The notes below the pieces were generated by a model. The model saw nothing but the letters and a program-made list of their open reading frames with translations. It did not search any database and was not told the origin of the DNA. The translations under genes were made by a program, and so were the position numbers. DNA of 60,209 bases from CAZNXJ01 sp964577115 (GTDB lineage: Bacteria; Planctomycetota; Planctomycetia; Pirellulales; Pirellulaceae). This document shows, piece by piece, positions 42,766 to 51,696 of the stretch (within the stretch, counting starts at the first letter, position 1; every line of letters begins with the position of its first letter). Where the stretch lies: positions 1 to 60,209 of the forward strand of contig CAZNXJ010000031.1 of the NCBI GenBank assembly GCA_964577115.1. Direction: 5' to 3'.

Positions 42766-43374
42766 ATGCCGACGCTGCTGGTTGCCAGCCGAAACCGCAA
42801 GAAGGTGGATGAGCTTGCTGACTTGCTCGCGATGCCCGATCTGCAACTGCGGAGACTGACGGACATCCCGGACGCTCCGGACGTGGAGGAAACGGGAGCG
42901 ACGTTCGCGGAAAATGCGGCGCTCAAAGCGATCACGCTCGCGCGGTATTCCCGCCACTGGACGATTGCCGACGACAGCGGCATCGAGGTAGATGCTCTGG
43001 GTGGAGCACCTGGCGTGCGTTCAGCACGCTATGCCGGCGAAAGCGCCACGGACGAACAGAACAACGCGCGGCTGCTCGAACAGCTCGCGGACGTCCCTGA
43101 CCTTCAGCGGACGGCGCGCTACGTTTGCCACCTGGCGGTCGCGGATCCGACCGGCGAGATTCGGCTGCGCGCCGAGGAATATTGCCGGGGGAGGATACTG
43201 CGCGAGCCGCAGGGGGAGGGCGGGTTTGGTTATGACCCACTGTTCCTGCTGCCCGAGTACCACCGCACGTTCGGCCAGCTCTCGCCCCTTGTCAAAAGCG
43301 CGATCAGCCATCGAGCTCGTGCGCTGCGCAAGGTTGTGGGGCCGCTTCGAGCACTACTCGCCGCCAGTTCGTAG
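42766..43374 (+). CDS. rdgB: XTP/dITP diphosphatase (RdgB/HAM1 family)
   Basis: 202 residues. It hydrolyses dITP, XTP and other deaminated purine nucleotides to monophosphates, keeping them out of DNA and RNA. Motifs SRNRKKVDEL (9-18), ATFAENAALKA, ADDSGIEVDALGGAPGVRSARYAG, GFGYDPLF and SHRARAL match the family in order. GAGGA lies about 10 bases before the ATG. The C-terminus faces the convergent M48 gene 33 bases away. Confidence 0.95.
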   Translation: MPTLLVASRNRKKVDELADLLAMPDLQLRRLTDIPDAPDVEETGATFAENAALKAITLARYSRHWTIADDSGIEVDALGGAPGVRSARYAGESATDEQNNARLLEQLADVPDLQRTARYVCHLAVADPTGEIRLRAEEYCRGRILREPQGEGGFGYDPLFLLPEYHRTFGQLSPLVKSAISHRARALRKVVGPLRALLAASS

Positions 43375-43407
43375 CCGATTTGTCCGTCGGATTTGCTCGT
43401 CGAGCGT

Positions 43408-44346
43408 TTAGGGAGCCCCGGCGGCGGGCGGGCCGCTGGTCGGCGGCGCGAACTGGAAGCCAGCCGGAGAAAACGCGCCGGCGGGTGCGGCCGGAGCACC
43501 GGGTGCGGCGGCCGGCGCACGCATGGCGATGGCCTGGCCGACGCCCAACTTTTGTGCCGCCTGCGCGTACCGGTTTTCGGCGTCCGGCAGAATCTCGCGC
43601 AGCTCGGCGGCACGGCGCATATCGGCCGGGTGCGTCGACAGGAACTCGGGAGGCTTCGGTCCCGTCATTTGCGAGAATCGTTCCCAAAATCCGGGTGCGA
43701 CGGTCGGGTCATATCCTGCCTGAGCCATGAGCAGGAGGCCGACCTTATCGGCTTCGAGCTCGTGTTGCCGGCTGTACGGCAGGATGACGGCGTATTTCGA
43801 CCCGATGCTGTAGGCATTCATGATCCGCTGCTGGAGCACCTCGTCGCGGCCCTTCGACAGGTACTTCAGACCGTTCTCGATGCTCGTCTTCGCGTAGTCA
43901 TGGCTCATCCGTTCGCCCCCGTGACGCTGTAGGGCATGAGCGACTTCATGCGACAGTACGACGGCCAGTTCGGCCTCGTTCTGGCACATTTCGATCAGCC
44001 CCTCGTAAACGCCGACTTTGCCTCCGGGCAGGCAGAACGCGTTCTGTTCGGGCGAGGCGAAGACGCGGAACTCCCATTCATAATCCGGACGGTTGGCGAC
44101 GGCGGCAATCCGCTGACCAATCCGCGTGACCAGCTCGTTGTACTCCGCGTTGGACGACAGTGGCTCCTGTTCGAGAATTTGCTGGAACGCCGAGCGGCCC
44201 ATCTCGATTTCATGCGACTCGGGAATCAGCATGAGCTGCTTCCGCTCGGTCACGGGCGCACTGCGGCAGCCGTAGAGGGCCATGAGAGAGACAAGCGCCG
44301 AGGCGGCGCAGACCAGGTAGAGACGTCGGGAGCGAGTAACGTTCAT
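43408..44346 (-). CDS. M48-family metalloprotease lipoprotein (LoiP/YggG-like)
   Basis: 312 residues. A lipobox LMALYGC puts a lipidated Cys at 27. The zinc site is HEVAH (133-137) with the third ligand in QHELEAD (194-200). CLPGGKVGVYEGLIEMCQNEAELA is the conserved lead-in. THPADMRRAAEL, late in the domain, is also family-typical. The last 35 residues are Ala/Pro/Gly-rich and probably disordered. The protein should face the periplasm and degrade misfolded envelope proteins. Confidence 0.93.
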   Translation of the reverse strand: MNVTRSRRLYLVCAASALVSLMALYGCRSAPVTERKQLMLIPESHEIEMGRSAFQQILEQEPLSSNAEYNELVTRIGQRIAAVANRPDYEWEFRVFASPEQNAFCLPGGKVGVYEGLIEMCQNEAELAVVLSHEVAHALQRHGGERMSHDYAKTSIENGLKYLSKGRDEVLQQRIMNAYSIGSKYAVILPYSRQHELEADKVGLLLMAQAGYDPTVAPGFWERFSQMTGPKPPEFLSTHPADMRRAAELREILPDAENRYAQAAQKLGVGQAIAMRAPAAAPGAPAAPAGAFSPAGFQFAPPTSGPPAAGAP

Positions 44347-44553
44347 CAGCAGCTCGTTGCATCCATGCGCAAACCCCCACCGGCTTTGCCCCTACGGTTC
44401 GAACGGGTGGGTGAAGGCGCGGATCGTACTCAAGCCGCCCCAGGGGGCTCAAGGTCAGTTCGTCCACTTCGGCCCGCGCGCCCGCGCGGAGGCCAGCGTC
44501 TTCCGCGACCGAAACGCTGGAAAGAAGCGTTCCCGGCCGAATTCTGCCTATGA

Positions 44554-44590
44554 GTTCAGGGTCCAGGGCGTGAACGCCCGGACCCTGAAC
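44554..44590. repeat. Large inverted repeat (37 bases)
   Basis: GTTCAGGGTCC (554-564) is the exact reverse complement of GGACCCTGAAC (580-590). Inside it GGGCG (566-570) pairs with CGCCC (575-579) around tgaa. With one unpaired A this makes a 16-bp hairpin. It is 41 bases after the minus-strand gene ending at 44631, but lacks a T-run, so it may be a transcript end or a mobile repeat unit. Confidence 0.7.
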
Positions 44591-44630
44591 CCTCTTCGAA
44601 CCGTCTTCGAGAATCGCGCTGGGGTGCGGG

Positions 44631-46142
44631 CTAGCGTTTGGTTGTCGTGCCGCGAGCCGAACGATTGGAAGGCGATTTCTCGGCGGCCTCGATGGATTCT
44701 TTTGCGCGAGGCTTATCGCTAACCGGGCGAAACGCGAAGGTCTCGATCATGGCGCGATCGCGCACGGCGAATTGTTCCACGAGATCCGTCTGCACGGTGA
44801 AGGTGAACGCAATTCGCCGTCCCTGCGGGTTCGAAATGTGGTAATAGACCCACTGCATGGAAACTTCCGACACCACGCCGGCGGCCGTGACGCGGAGCAC
44901 GCGCAGGCCGTTGTTGCCGGTTCCCTCGGCGCTTTCGATGATCTGCCCGGCGTGCTTGACCAGCGACTCCTTCACTTCGGACTCGAATGTCGCCAGGCTG
45001 ATGTCCTTTTCCGGCGGGGCATCGAGCAGCGGGGAGACGACGGCCTGGGCCACGAGACTGCCTTGCTCGAACAGCCGCAGGATCGTGACATCATGCCGAT
45101 CGACAATCACTCGCCAGCGCCGATCCATGAGCATTTCGTAGCCCCCCTCGTCGGCGATAAACCGGAGGACCTGGTAGTCGAGCGAGTCGGCGCTGGGCAG
45201 ACTGGCGATGACTTCGTCGTTCAAGGATTCGGGCACCGAGCATTCCTCGGCGATCAGACGCAGGCGAGCGGCGGCTTCGAGCCCCGGCTGGGCGTCGCCA
45301 ATTTCCCGCTGCTCGCGCATGGCCATCGTGAACCAGTTCAATCGCTTGCTCGGCAAATGCACATTGCTCTTCGCCGTCAGCCGGATTTCGGTCTTCGCGC
45401 CCTGGATGACACCACTGACCGCACCTTGGAACTCCAGCTGAGCCAGCTCGCCCTCAACCTGCCGCAGTTCGCCGGCAAACGTGGTCTCGGTGACCTCGTC
45501 GAGCCCCAGCAGAGCTCGCACGGCCTCGGCGCTGGGATGCCACGGCTGACCGACGCGGACGGGGTCGGCGGGTAGGATCTGGTCGAGCATCAGGCTGCTC
45601 GCCGGCACATCCAGCAAATCCAGCTCGTCGCGCGTCATCGGCTGTGCGGGGCAGGTCAGCTGGGGCGCGCCCTGGTCGAACTGTACCAATATGAGACGTT
45701 GTTGGTCCAAAATGGTACGCTTCTGGACCTGCTTCCCGATTTGGAACTCGACTTCCGCCTGATCGTAGTAGCGGGCCGAGCGGCGAGGACCGCCGGGGGG
45801 ATTTTCCAGTAGCCGCTCGGTATAGATCAGGTCCCCATGAGCCTTAAATGGGGCCTGCTGTTGATCTTTCTTCTCCGGCCGCCACCGCACCTGGCCTTCG
45901 ACTTCGAGGACTGCGCGGAAGCGTAGCGCGGCCCCTTCCTCCCATTTAGGACGAAGCAGATAACCGGGTTCGCCGGACAATTCGAGCTGCTCGCCCTCGA
46001 TGGCCCACGCGGCGCCGCCCACGGCGAAAACGGCCGGTGCGGCCGCGGCAACCCGCAACCACTGGCGCCGAGTCCAATAGTGGCTGGCACCCAGCGAATA
46101 GGCGGAGTGAACCCTTCGCACCCATTTTTCGTCAATGTACAT
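44631..46142 (-). CDS. Tat-exported protein of unknown function
   Basis: 503 residues. The N-terminus has the twin-arginine motif TRRQWLR (24-30), then a mild hydrophobic stretch and a cleavage site near AWA-IEG (47), so export in folded form is likely. The body is soluble, mostly beta with repeated strands, and shows no family I recognise. MLDQILPADPVRVGQPW and FKAHGDLIYTERL are among its more patterned parts. AAGGATA precedes the ATG at 46142. It lies divergent to the sigma factor gene. Confidence 0.7.
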   Translation of the reverse strand: MYIDEKWVRRVHSAYSLGASHYWTRRQWLRVAAAAPAVFAVGGAAWAIEGEQLELSGEPGYLLRPKWEEGAALRFRAVLEVEGQVRWRPEKKDQQQAPFKAHGDLIYTERLLENPPGGPRRSARYYDQAEVEFQIGKQVQKRTILDQQRLILVQFDQGAPQLTCPAQPMTRDELDLLDVPASSLMLDQILPADPVRVGQPWHPSAEAVRALLGLDEVTETTFAGELRQVEGELAQLEFQGAVSGVIQGAKTEIRLTAKSNVHLPSKRLNWFTMAMREQREIGDAQPGLEAAARLRLIAEECSVPESLNDEVIASLPSADSLDYQVLRFIADEGGYEMLMDRRWRVIVDRHDVTILRLFEQGSLVAQAVVSPLLDAPPEKDISLATFESEVKESLVKHAGQIIESAEGTGNNGLRVLRVTAAGVVSEVSMQWVYYHISNPQGRRIAFTFTVQTDLVEQFAVRDRAMIETFAFRPVSDKPRAKESIEAAEKSPSNRSARGTTTKR

Positions 46143-46760
46143 GGACGGTATCCTTCCCGCCGAGATGTGGACACATGGTCAAATCCGGGCCGCGCGGGCA
46201 AAAAAATGGCCGCAGGGCGCGGACCGAGCGGTGATCTAAACGGCTGTTTCAACGGTTATCGTCGTAGGTGTTGTTGCGGGTATAAGGAAATCCAGAGCGA
46301 GCCGTCCCAACTGTCAAATTGGCATGCGGGCGGCAATTCCGCGCCCCTGCCCGAGGTCGGAGAAGCGAGTCTTGCTCGCATTTTGCCCCCTCCTGTGGAC
46401 TTTCTCGGGGATTTATCCCGCTACGCGAGGGGATTGACTTCGCCGGACAGGGTGGTGGCACATCAGTTGCACAATTCATTACGTGTCTGGCGACCCTGCC
46501 CTATATTGGCTGCCAGGCCGACCGGAAGGACGGGAGTGAACAGGCAGTTCACGGAAAAAAGGCAAGGGACAAGCCAGTGATGTTCAAGAACCAGGTCACG
46601 GTGGACGACGTAAGGAAATTCCGCGCGGCGGGGCGAGCGTGGAATGCATGGGGAGTGGCTCGGGAGGAGCGACTTCGCCCAACAGGAACCATCCGGGCGA
46701 TTGGCAGTCGCAGGGAACACCGGATGCGTTTCGGTGAGTGAGAACAGAGAAGAGGAAATT
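46143..46760. other. Divergent region and long leader of the sigma factor gene
   Basis: 618 bases between a minus-strand gene and the sigma factor. TTACGT (46479-46484), 17 bases, TATATT (46502-46507) is a weak promoter candidate that would give a leader of about 250 bases. A frame open through 46644-46760 joins the sigma factor in phase, but its residues are not protein-like. No gene is supported. Confidence 0.4.
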
Positions 46761-48425
46761 ATGCATACGGGTTACCGAAGCCCGATGTTGGCGCAGCTGC
46801 GAGACCAGCAAACTCGCTTTGCGCCGCGCGACAAGAAGTTGGAGCAAGTGGATCGTGCCGAGCAGTTGCTGAACGAAATCGATCCGGCTCGCACGTATAC
46901 CTACGAATACCTTTGCTACCGCATTACCGACTTTCGTCCGGAATCGGCACCGCAGCAGACGATCGATGGCGAGACGGTTCGCCACGACCTACGGCTGTTC
47001 ATCGAGGACTTGTCGGATTCGGCGGACGTGCGCGTCGAAGACATTCCGGAGCCGGTCCACACGGTTGACGAGCTCGCGAAGCTGTTCAACGTCTCGACGA
47101 AAACCATTTCGCGTTGGCGCGAACAGGGGCTCGTGAGCCGCCGCTTCTTGTTCGACGGCCGCAAGCGCGTGGGCTTCCTGCGCAGCAGCGTCGAACGATT
47201 CGTGGCCAACAATCGCGAGCGGGTGAAGCGCGGCGAGCGCTTCAGTCAGCTAACGGACACGGAGCGCGCAGAGATCATCGAACGGGCTCGGCGTCTGGCC
47301 CAGGCCGGCGGCGGTCCCTCCGAGGTGGCTCGGCGCGTGGCGAGTCAAATGAGCCGCAGCGTGGAGACGATTCGCTACACGCTCAAGCAGTTCGACCAGA
47401 AGCATCCCGAGCTGGCGGTATTTCCTGGCCAGACCGGGCCGCTGACGGAAGAGTCGAAGCAGCGGATTTACGAGAGCTACCGGCGAGGCACGTCGGTCGA
47501 TGCGCTGGCGAAGCGCCACGGCCGGACGCGTTCGAGCATCTTTCGCATCATTTACGAAATGCGTGCGAAGCGGATCCTCGAGCTGCCGCTGGATTACATC
47601 TACAACGAGTGCTTTGAGGAGCCGGATGCCGAGAAGACGATCCTCTCGCCGATGCCGATGCCGAGCACTGCGGCCAAGAAGAGCCGGCCGCCCGCCGGGC
47701 TGCCGCCTTACTTGGCTTCGTTGTACGAGGTGCCGCTGCTGACGCGCGAGCAGGAATACCACCTGTTCCGTCGCTTCAACTACTTGAAGTTCAAGGCGTC
47801 GAAGCTCCGCGAGCGGCTGGATCCGCGCCAGGCAAAACCAAGCCTCATGGATGAGATCGAACGGCTGTACGACGAGGCGGTCAAAACGAAGAATGAAATC
47901 GTGCGTGCCAACCTGCGGTTGGTCGTGTCGATCGCCAAACGGCACGTCACCAGCACGGAAGACTTCTTCACGCTGGTCAGCGACGGAAACATGTCACTGA
48001 TCCGCGCCGTCGAGAAGTTCGATTACTCGCGAGGCAACAAGTTCAGCACGTATGCGAGCTGGGCGATCATGAAGAACTACGCTCGGACCATTCCGGACGA
48101 GTTCAAATACCGCGATCGCTTCCGGACCTCGCAGGACGAGCTGTTCCTGGGTCAGCAGGATGCGCGAACGGACCAGACCGAGCAGGAATCGCTACAGAAG
48201 CTGCGCGAGCAGCAAGTCGGGCGGATCCTGTCGCGGTTGGATGAGCGCGAACAGCGGATCATCATCAGCCGCTTTGGTCTGAACTATGACCAAGAGCCGC
48301 AGACGCTGAAGGAAGTGGGTGCCGAGATGGGGGTTACCAAGGAGCGTGTCCGGCAGATCGAAGCCCGAGCGCTCAACAAGCTGCGTTTGGCAGCTCAGGA
48401 AGAGCGTATCGAGCTGCCCGACTAA
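46761..48425 (+). CDS. RpoD-like sigma factor with N-terminal helix-turn-helix extension
   Basis: 554 residues from the ATG at 46761, which has AGAGGAAATT upstream. Residues 1-310 are unlike ordinary sigma factors: a MerR/excisionase-type helix-turn-helix at about 100-150 (TVDELAKLFNVSTKTISRWR) and two further helix-turn-helix-like parts at about 163-211 and 230-272 (GTSVDALAKRHGRTRSSIFR). Sigma region 2 is at 380-440 (ANLRLVVSIAKRHV, NMSLIRAVEKFDYSRGNKFSTYASWAIMKNYAR) and region 4 at 485-545 (LDEREQRIIISRFGL, LKEVGAEMGVTKERVRQIEARA). Region 3 is absent or very short: only about 45 residues join 2 and 4. A strong terminator follows. The likely role is promoter choice with an extra DNA-reading head; its regulon is unknown. 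Confidence 0.9.
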   Translation: MHTGYRSPMLAQLRDQQTRFAPRDKKLEQVDRAEQLLNEIDPARTYTYEYLCYRITDFRPESAPQQTIDGETVRHDLRLFIEDLSDSADVRVEDIPEPVHTVDELAKLFNVSTKTISRWREQGLVSRRFLFDGRKRVGFLRSSVERFVANNRERVKRGERFSQLTDTERAEIIERARRLAQAGGGPSEVARRVASQMSRSVETIRYTLKQFDQKHPELAVFPGQTGPLTEESKQRIYESYRRGTSVDALAKRHGRTRSSIFRIIYEMRAKRILELPLDYIYNECFEEPDAEKTILSPMPMPSTAAKKSRPPAGLPPYLASLYEVPLLTREQEYHLFRRFNYLKFKASKLRERLDPRQAKPSLMDEIERLYDEAVKTKNEIVRANLRLVVSIAKRHVTSTEDFFTLVSDGNMSLIRAVEKFDYSRGNKFSTYASWAIMKNYARTIPDEFKYRDRFRTSQDELFLGQQDARTDQTEQESLQKLREQQVGRILSRLDEREQRIIISRFGLNYDQEPQTLKEVGAEMGVTKERVRQIEARALNKLRLAAQEERIELPD

Positions 48426-48471
48426 CGGGCAGCGGGGGCCAAGCGTCCCAGCATCGTGGTTTACTAACAGT

Positions 48472-48504
48472 CCCCGCGCGGCCTTCCGCGCGGGGAATTT
48501 GTTT
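48472..48504 (+). terminator. Rho-independent terminator of the sigma factor gene
   Basis: CCCCGCGCGG (472-481) pairs perfectly with CCGCGCGGGG (486-495) across a CCTT loop, followed by AATTTGTTT. It begins 47 bases after the stop. Confidence 0.85.
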
Positions 48505-48654
48505 GGTGGGCGGCGATGGGAGACAGCGGTGCAAAGCGTCGAGCTTCGGGGGCCGGGTGGCTCCACGGGGGCCGTTTCACACGCTCGGTGGCGCCTGGCG
48601 GCAGGCGGGGAAGAAATTTCCTCCCCAAAGCCTTCCGGCGCGGCCAAGTTCGGC

Positions 48655-48682
48655 TTGCAAGGCTCGGCGCCTTCGCTATATT
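48655..48682 (+). promoter_or_regulatory. Promoter candidate of the tRNA-tuf operon
   Basis: TTGCAA (655-660), a 16-base spacer and TATATT (677-682) lie 26 bases before tRNA-Thr. Both hexamers are good matches for a housekeeping sigma factor, and the position is right for the whole tRNA-tuf block. Confidence 0.65.
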
Positions 48683-48708
48683 AGCTGGTTTTGACAGCAG
48701 GGAAATTG

Positions 48709-48781
48709 GCCAGCGTAGCTCAATTGGCAGAGCAGCTGATTTGTAATCAGCAGGTTGTGGGTTCAAGTCCCTCCGCTGGCT
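48709..48781 (+). tRNA. tRNA-Thr (anticodon TGT)
   Basis: Acceptor GCCAGCG (709-715) pairs with CGCTGGC (774-780), discriminator T. The anticodon loop is TTTGTAA with anticodon TGT. The T arm is GTGGGTTCAAGTCCCTC. First of four tRNAs preceding tuf. Confidence 0.95.
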
Positions 48782-49117
48782 CATCCAGCCCAGCGGAGGC
48801 AGGTGAGCCGGCAAGGCTCGGCCCAGCCCTGGCGGCGACCGGCGCCAAACGCGGTCTCGCCGAGGCGGAGCACGTTCGACCCGCGCCGACGCTGGAAACG
48901 GCCGTCTGGCGCGAAGACTGCTGCGACCAGACCGCTCGCCGCCGATGCACACCTGCGGAGCACACGATCGACAAGAGGGACGGATAAGCGGACGGTGAGA
49001 AAGGCTCGCCTGCGGGCGCGGCCGGTCCCGTCGCGACGGAATCCAGAACGCGGGGTAAAGGAGCGAAGTGCGAAAGAAGCCCGGCCGAAGATCAGCGGCC
49101 GGCTGACGAGCAGATCT

Positions 49118-49200
<83 letters not shown>

Positions 49201-49267
49201 CTTCCACCGGCCCTCGCGGTATTCGATGATGCGGCTTGGCCGCTCGAACCGCGCGGGCACACCAAAA

Positions 49268-49338
49268 GCGGGTGTAGCTCAATGGTAGAGCCACAGCCTT
49301 CCAAGCTGAAGACGAGGGTTCGATTCCCTTCACCCGCT
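49268..49338 (+). tRNA. tRNA-Gly (anticodon TCC)
   Basis: Acceptor GCGGGTG (268-274) pairs with CACCCGC (331-337), T discriminator. The anticodon stem CAGC/GCTG encloses CTTCCAA with anticodon TCC. The short D loop (AATGGTA) is typical of glycine tRNA. Confidence 0.95.
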
Positions 49339-49403
49339 CTCGAGCAATTCAGGTACGAAACGGTGAATCAGGTACGCAAGCGATCGCGCCGACGCGAGTA
49401 TCG

Positions 49404-49476
<73 letters not shown>

Positions 49477-49691
49477 CTTCAGGCATGGAGGATGGCTAGC
49501 GCCGGGTTTTCTCGAGACGGTCCCGGGTGGAGCGCGACGGGTTTGCCTGAGGTTGCTCGAATCGTTGAGTTGCCACGGCCGAGGTCCGGTTTACTTCGCT
49601 TGGAGTTGACGGAATAATCAGGCCGCACAAAAGGGGTGTTCTCGTAATAGGTTGACTCCAATCCAAAGAAGAATGTGAGTGTAAGAGGAAA

Positions 49692-50888
49692 ATGGCCAAG
49701 GAGACATTTACGCGTTCCAAGCCGCACGTCAACGTCGGGACGATCGGCCACATTGACCACGGCAAAACGACCTTGACCGGAGCGATCCTGGCTGTTCAGG
49801 CCGCGAAGGGATTGGCCCAATTCAAGGCGTACTCGGAAATCGCCAAGGGCGGTACCGTGCGTGACGACACGAAGACGGTGACGATCGCCGTCGCTCACGT
49901 CGAGTACGAAACGGAGAATCGCCACTACGCCCACATCGACTGTCCGGGCCACGCGGACTTCATCAAGAACATGATCACCGGTGCCGCTCAGATGGACGGC
50001 GCCATCCTGGTCGTTTCGGCCGCCGACGGCCCGATGCCCCAGACCAAGGAACACGTGCTGCTCGCGCGTCAGGTCGATGTCCCGGCCATGGTCGTTTTCA
50101 TGAACAAGATCGACCTGGTCGACGACCCCGAACTGCTCGACCTGGTCGAGATCGAAATCCGCGACCTGCTGAACAAGTACGAGTTCCCGGGTGACGACAT
50201 TCCGATCATCCGCGGCTCGGCGCTGCCCGCCTACCAGAAGCCGGACGATCCGGAAGCGCGCAAGTGCATCGAAGAGTTGCTGAAGGCGGTCGACGAGTAC
50301 ATTCCGCAGCCGGTGCGCGAAGAGGACAAGCCGTTCCTCATGGCGATCGAAGACGTGTTCTCGATCGAAGGCCGCGGTACGGTGGCCACCGGGCGTATCG
50401 AGCGCGGGCGTATTAAGGTCGGTGAGGAAGTCGAGATCGTCGGCCTCTCCGACACGCCGCGGAAGACGACCTGCACGGGCGTCGAAATGTTCCGCAAGCT
50501 GCTCGACGAAGGCGTCGCCGGCGACAACGTGGGCTGCCTGCTGCGTGGTATCAAGCGTGATGAAATCGAACGCGGCCAGGTGCTCGCGAAGCCCGGTTCG
50601 ATCACGCCGCACACAAAGTTCGAGGCCGAGGTATACTGCTTGTCGAAGGATGAAGGTGGCCGTCACACGCCGTTCTTCAGTGGCTACCGACCGCAGTTCT
50701 ACTTCCGCACGACCGACGTCACCGGAACGGCGAATCTGATCGACGCGGAAATGTGCATGCCGGGCGACAACGTCCGCGTGACCGTCGAATTGCTCAAGCC
50801 GATCGCCATGGACGACGGTGTCCGCTTCGCGATTCGCGAAGGTGGCCGGACGGTCGGTTCGGGGGTCGTCACGAAGATTATTGAGTAA
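49692..50888 (+). CDS. tuf: Elongation factor Tu
   Basis: 398 residues, the usual length. GTP-binding motifs: GHIDHGKT (19-26), DCPGHAD, and NKIDLVDD, with the switch I region KGGTVRDDTKTVTIAVAHVEYE. It differs at one spot from the common form: GHID rather than GHVD, and RDDTKT rather than RGITI-type switch wording. GAGGAAA precedes the ATG. It delivers aminoacyl-tRNA to the ribosome. It follows four tRNA genes and precedes tRNA-Trp and secE, the classic order. Confidence 0.98.
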   Translation: MAKETFTRSKPHVNVGTIGHIDHGKTTLTGAILAVQAAKGLAQFKAYSEIAKGGTVRDDTKTVTIAVAHVEYETENRHYAHIDCPGHADFIKNMITGAAQMDGAILVVSAADGPMPQTKEHVLLARQVDVPAMVVFMNKIDLVDDPELLDLVEIEIRDLLNKYEFPGDDIPIIRGSALPAYQKPDDPEARKCIEELLKAVDEYIPQPVREEDKPFLMAIEDVFSIEGRGTVATGRIERGRIKVGEEVEIVGLSDTPRKTTCTGVEMFRKLLDEGVAGDNVGCLLRGIKRDEIERGQVLAKPGSITPHTKFEAEVYCLSKDEGGRHTPFFSGYRPQFYFRTTDVTGTANLIDAEMCMPGDNVRVTVELLKPIAMDDGVRFAIREGGRTVGSGVVTKIIE

Positions 50889-50957
50889 GTAAAGCTCGTT
50901 GAATCAGAGCCGTTCTCGCGTGCTTCGCGCCGCGGGAACGAACTCGGATATCAACGC

Positions 50958-51030
50958 AGGGGTGTAGCTCAACTGGCAGAGCGCCGGTCTCCAAAACCGG
51001 AGGTTGCGAGTTCGATTCCCGCCGCCCCTG
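50958..51030 (+). tRNA. tRNA-Trp (anticodon CCA)
   Basis: Acceptor AGGGGTG (958-964) pairs with CGCCCCT (1023-1029 past 50000), with one T-G pair, G discriminator. Stem CCGGT/ACCGG encloses CTCCAAA with anticodon CCA. One A-C mismatch lies in the T stem. The gene lies between tuf and secE as in many bacteria. Confidence 0.94.
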
Positions 51031-51041
51031 CCTTCTGTCAT

Positions 51042-51068
51042 GCGACCGGGTCCCCGGGGTCCGGTCGC
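51042..51068 (+). terminator. GC-rich hairpin after tRNA-Trp
   Basis: GCGACCGG (042-049) pairs perfectly with CCGGTCGC (061-068), and the loop can pair further (TCCCC/GGGG). There is no T-run, so it may be an RNA processing or pausing site between the tRNA and secE rather than a terminator. Confidence 0.4.
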
Positions 51069-51229
51069 CTGATCGTCTGAGGATCGGATGCCGACCGTCA
51101 GACATGTGTAGCCAGTGACCGATCGGCCGGATGCCGAACGTGCCAAGCGATTGCTCGCTCGGCGCGTCGTTGGACGGACAACCACGCGGGTCTCTGACCC
51201 AATCGAGAAAGGCAAGCGGTGCGGCCTCC

Positions 51230-51649
51230 ATGGGTGCGTTTTTCCACGAGCTCCTGCAATTCGGACTGTACAAGCGAACCCAGGGACGAATCACCCGCCA
51301 GGTGACGTTCTTCGCCCTGGCGCTCGTCTTCGCCATCGCCGCGTGGCGGCTCCACGTCACGCTGCGCCTGGCCGATAACGCCTCGCCGATCGTGTTTTAT
51401 GGAGTTCCGCTGGCCATATTGGCACTCGGCAGCTGGGTCAGCTACCGGATCGTGAACCTGCCGCGCTTCGCCGATTTCCTGATCGCCGTCGAAGCGGAAA
51501 TGAATAAGGTATCATGGCCGTCGAAGGACGAGCTGATTCGGAACTCGGCCGTGGTAATGTTCGTGATCTTCTTCCTGGCCTTCTTGCTGTTTGGCTTCGA
51601 TCAGATCTGGGTCATCCTGTTTAATCAGCTTGGCGTGCTGCGGCCCTGA
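51230..51649 (+). CDS. secE: Preprotein translocase subunit SecE
   Basis: 139 residues from ATG 51230. The frame is open from ATG 51131, which would add 33 residues of Ser/Arg-rich sequence without a ribosome site; neither start is well marked. Three hydrophobic helices are seen: two near the N-terminus (TFFALALVFAIAAWRL and PIVFYGVPLAILALGSWV), extra to the single helix of many SecE, and one at the C-terminus (VVMFVIFFLAFLLFGFDQIW). The hallmark AEMNKVSWPSKDELIRNS precedes the last helix. SecE stabilises SecY in the protein-export channel. Confidence 0.92.
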   Translation: MGAFFHELLQFGLYKRTQGRITRQVTFFALALVFAIAAWRLHVTLRLADNASPIVFYGVPLAILALGSWVSYRIVNLPRFADFLIAVEAEMNKVSWPSKDELIRNSAVVMFVIFFLAFLLFGFDQIWVILFNQLGVLRP

Positions 51650-51696
51650 CCGCAGCGGACGGCGCTACGAGAAAGCGGCAAAGGAAGGGGGATTGC

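Noticed and set aside
46644..46760. Extended N-terminus of the sigma factor
   Set aside because: AGAGGAAATT directly before the ATG at 46761 and the non-protein-like upstream residues favour the shorter start.
51131..51229. Extended N-terminus of SecE
   Set aside because: The extra residues are Ser/Arg/Gly-rich, have no ribosome site at 51131, and do not look like SecE; the shorter start is preferred though not proved.
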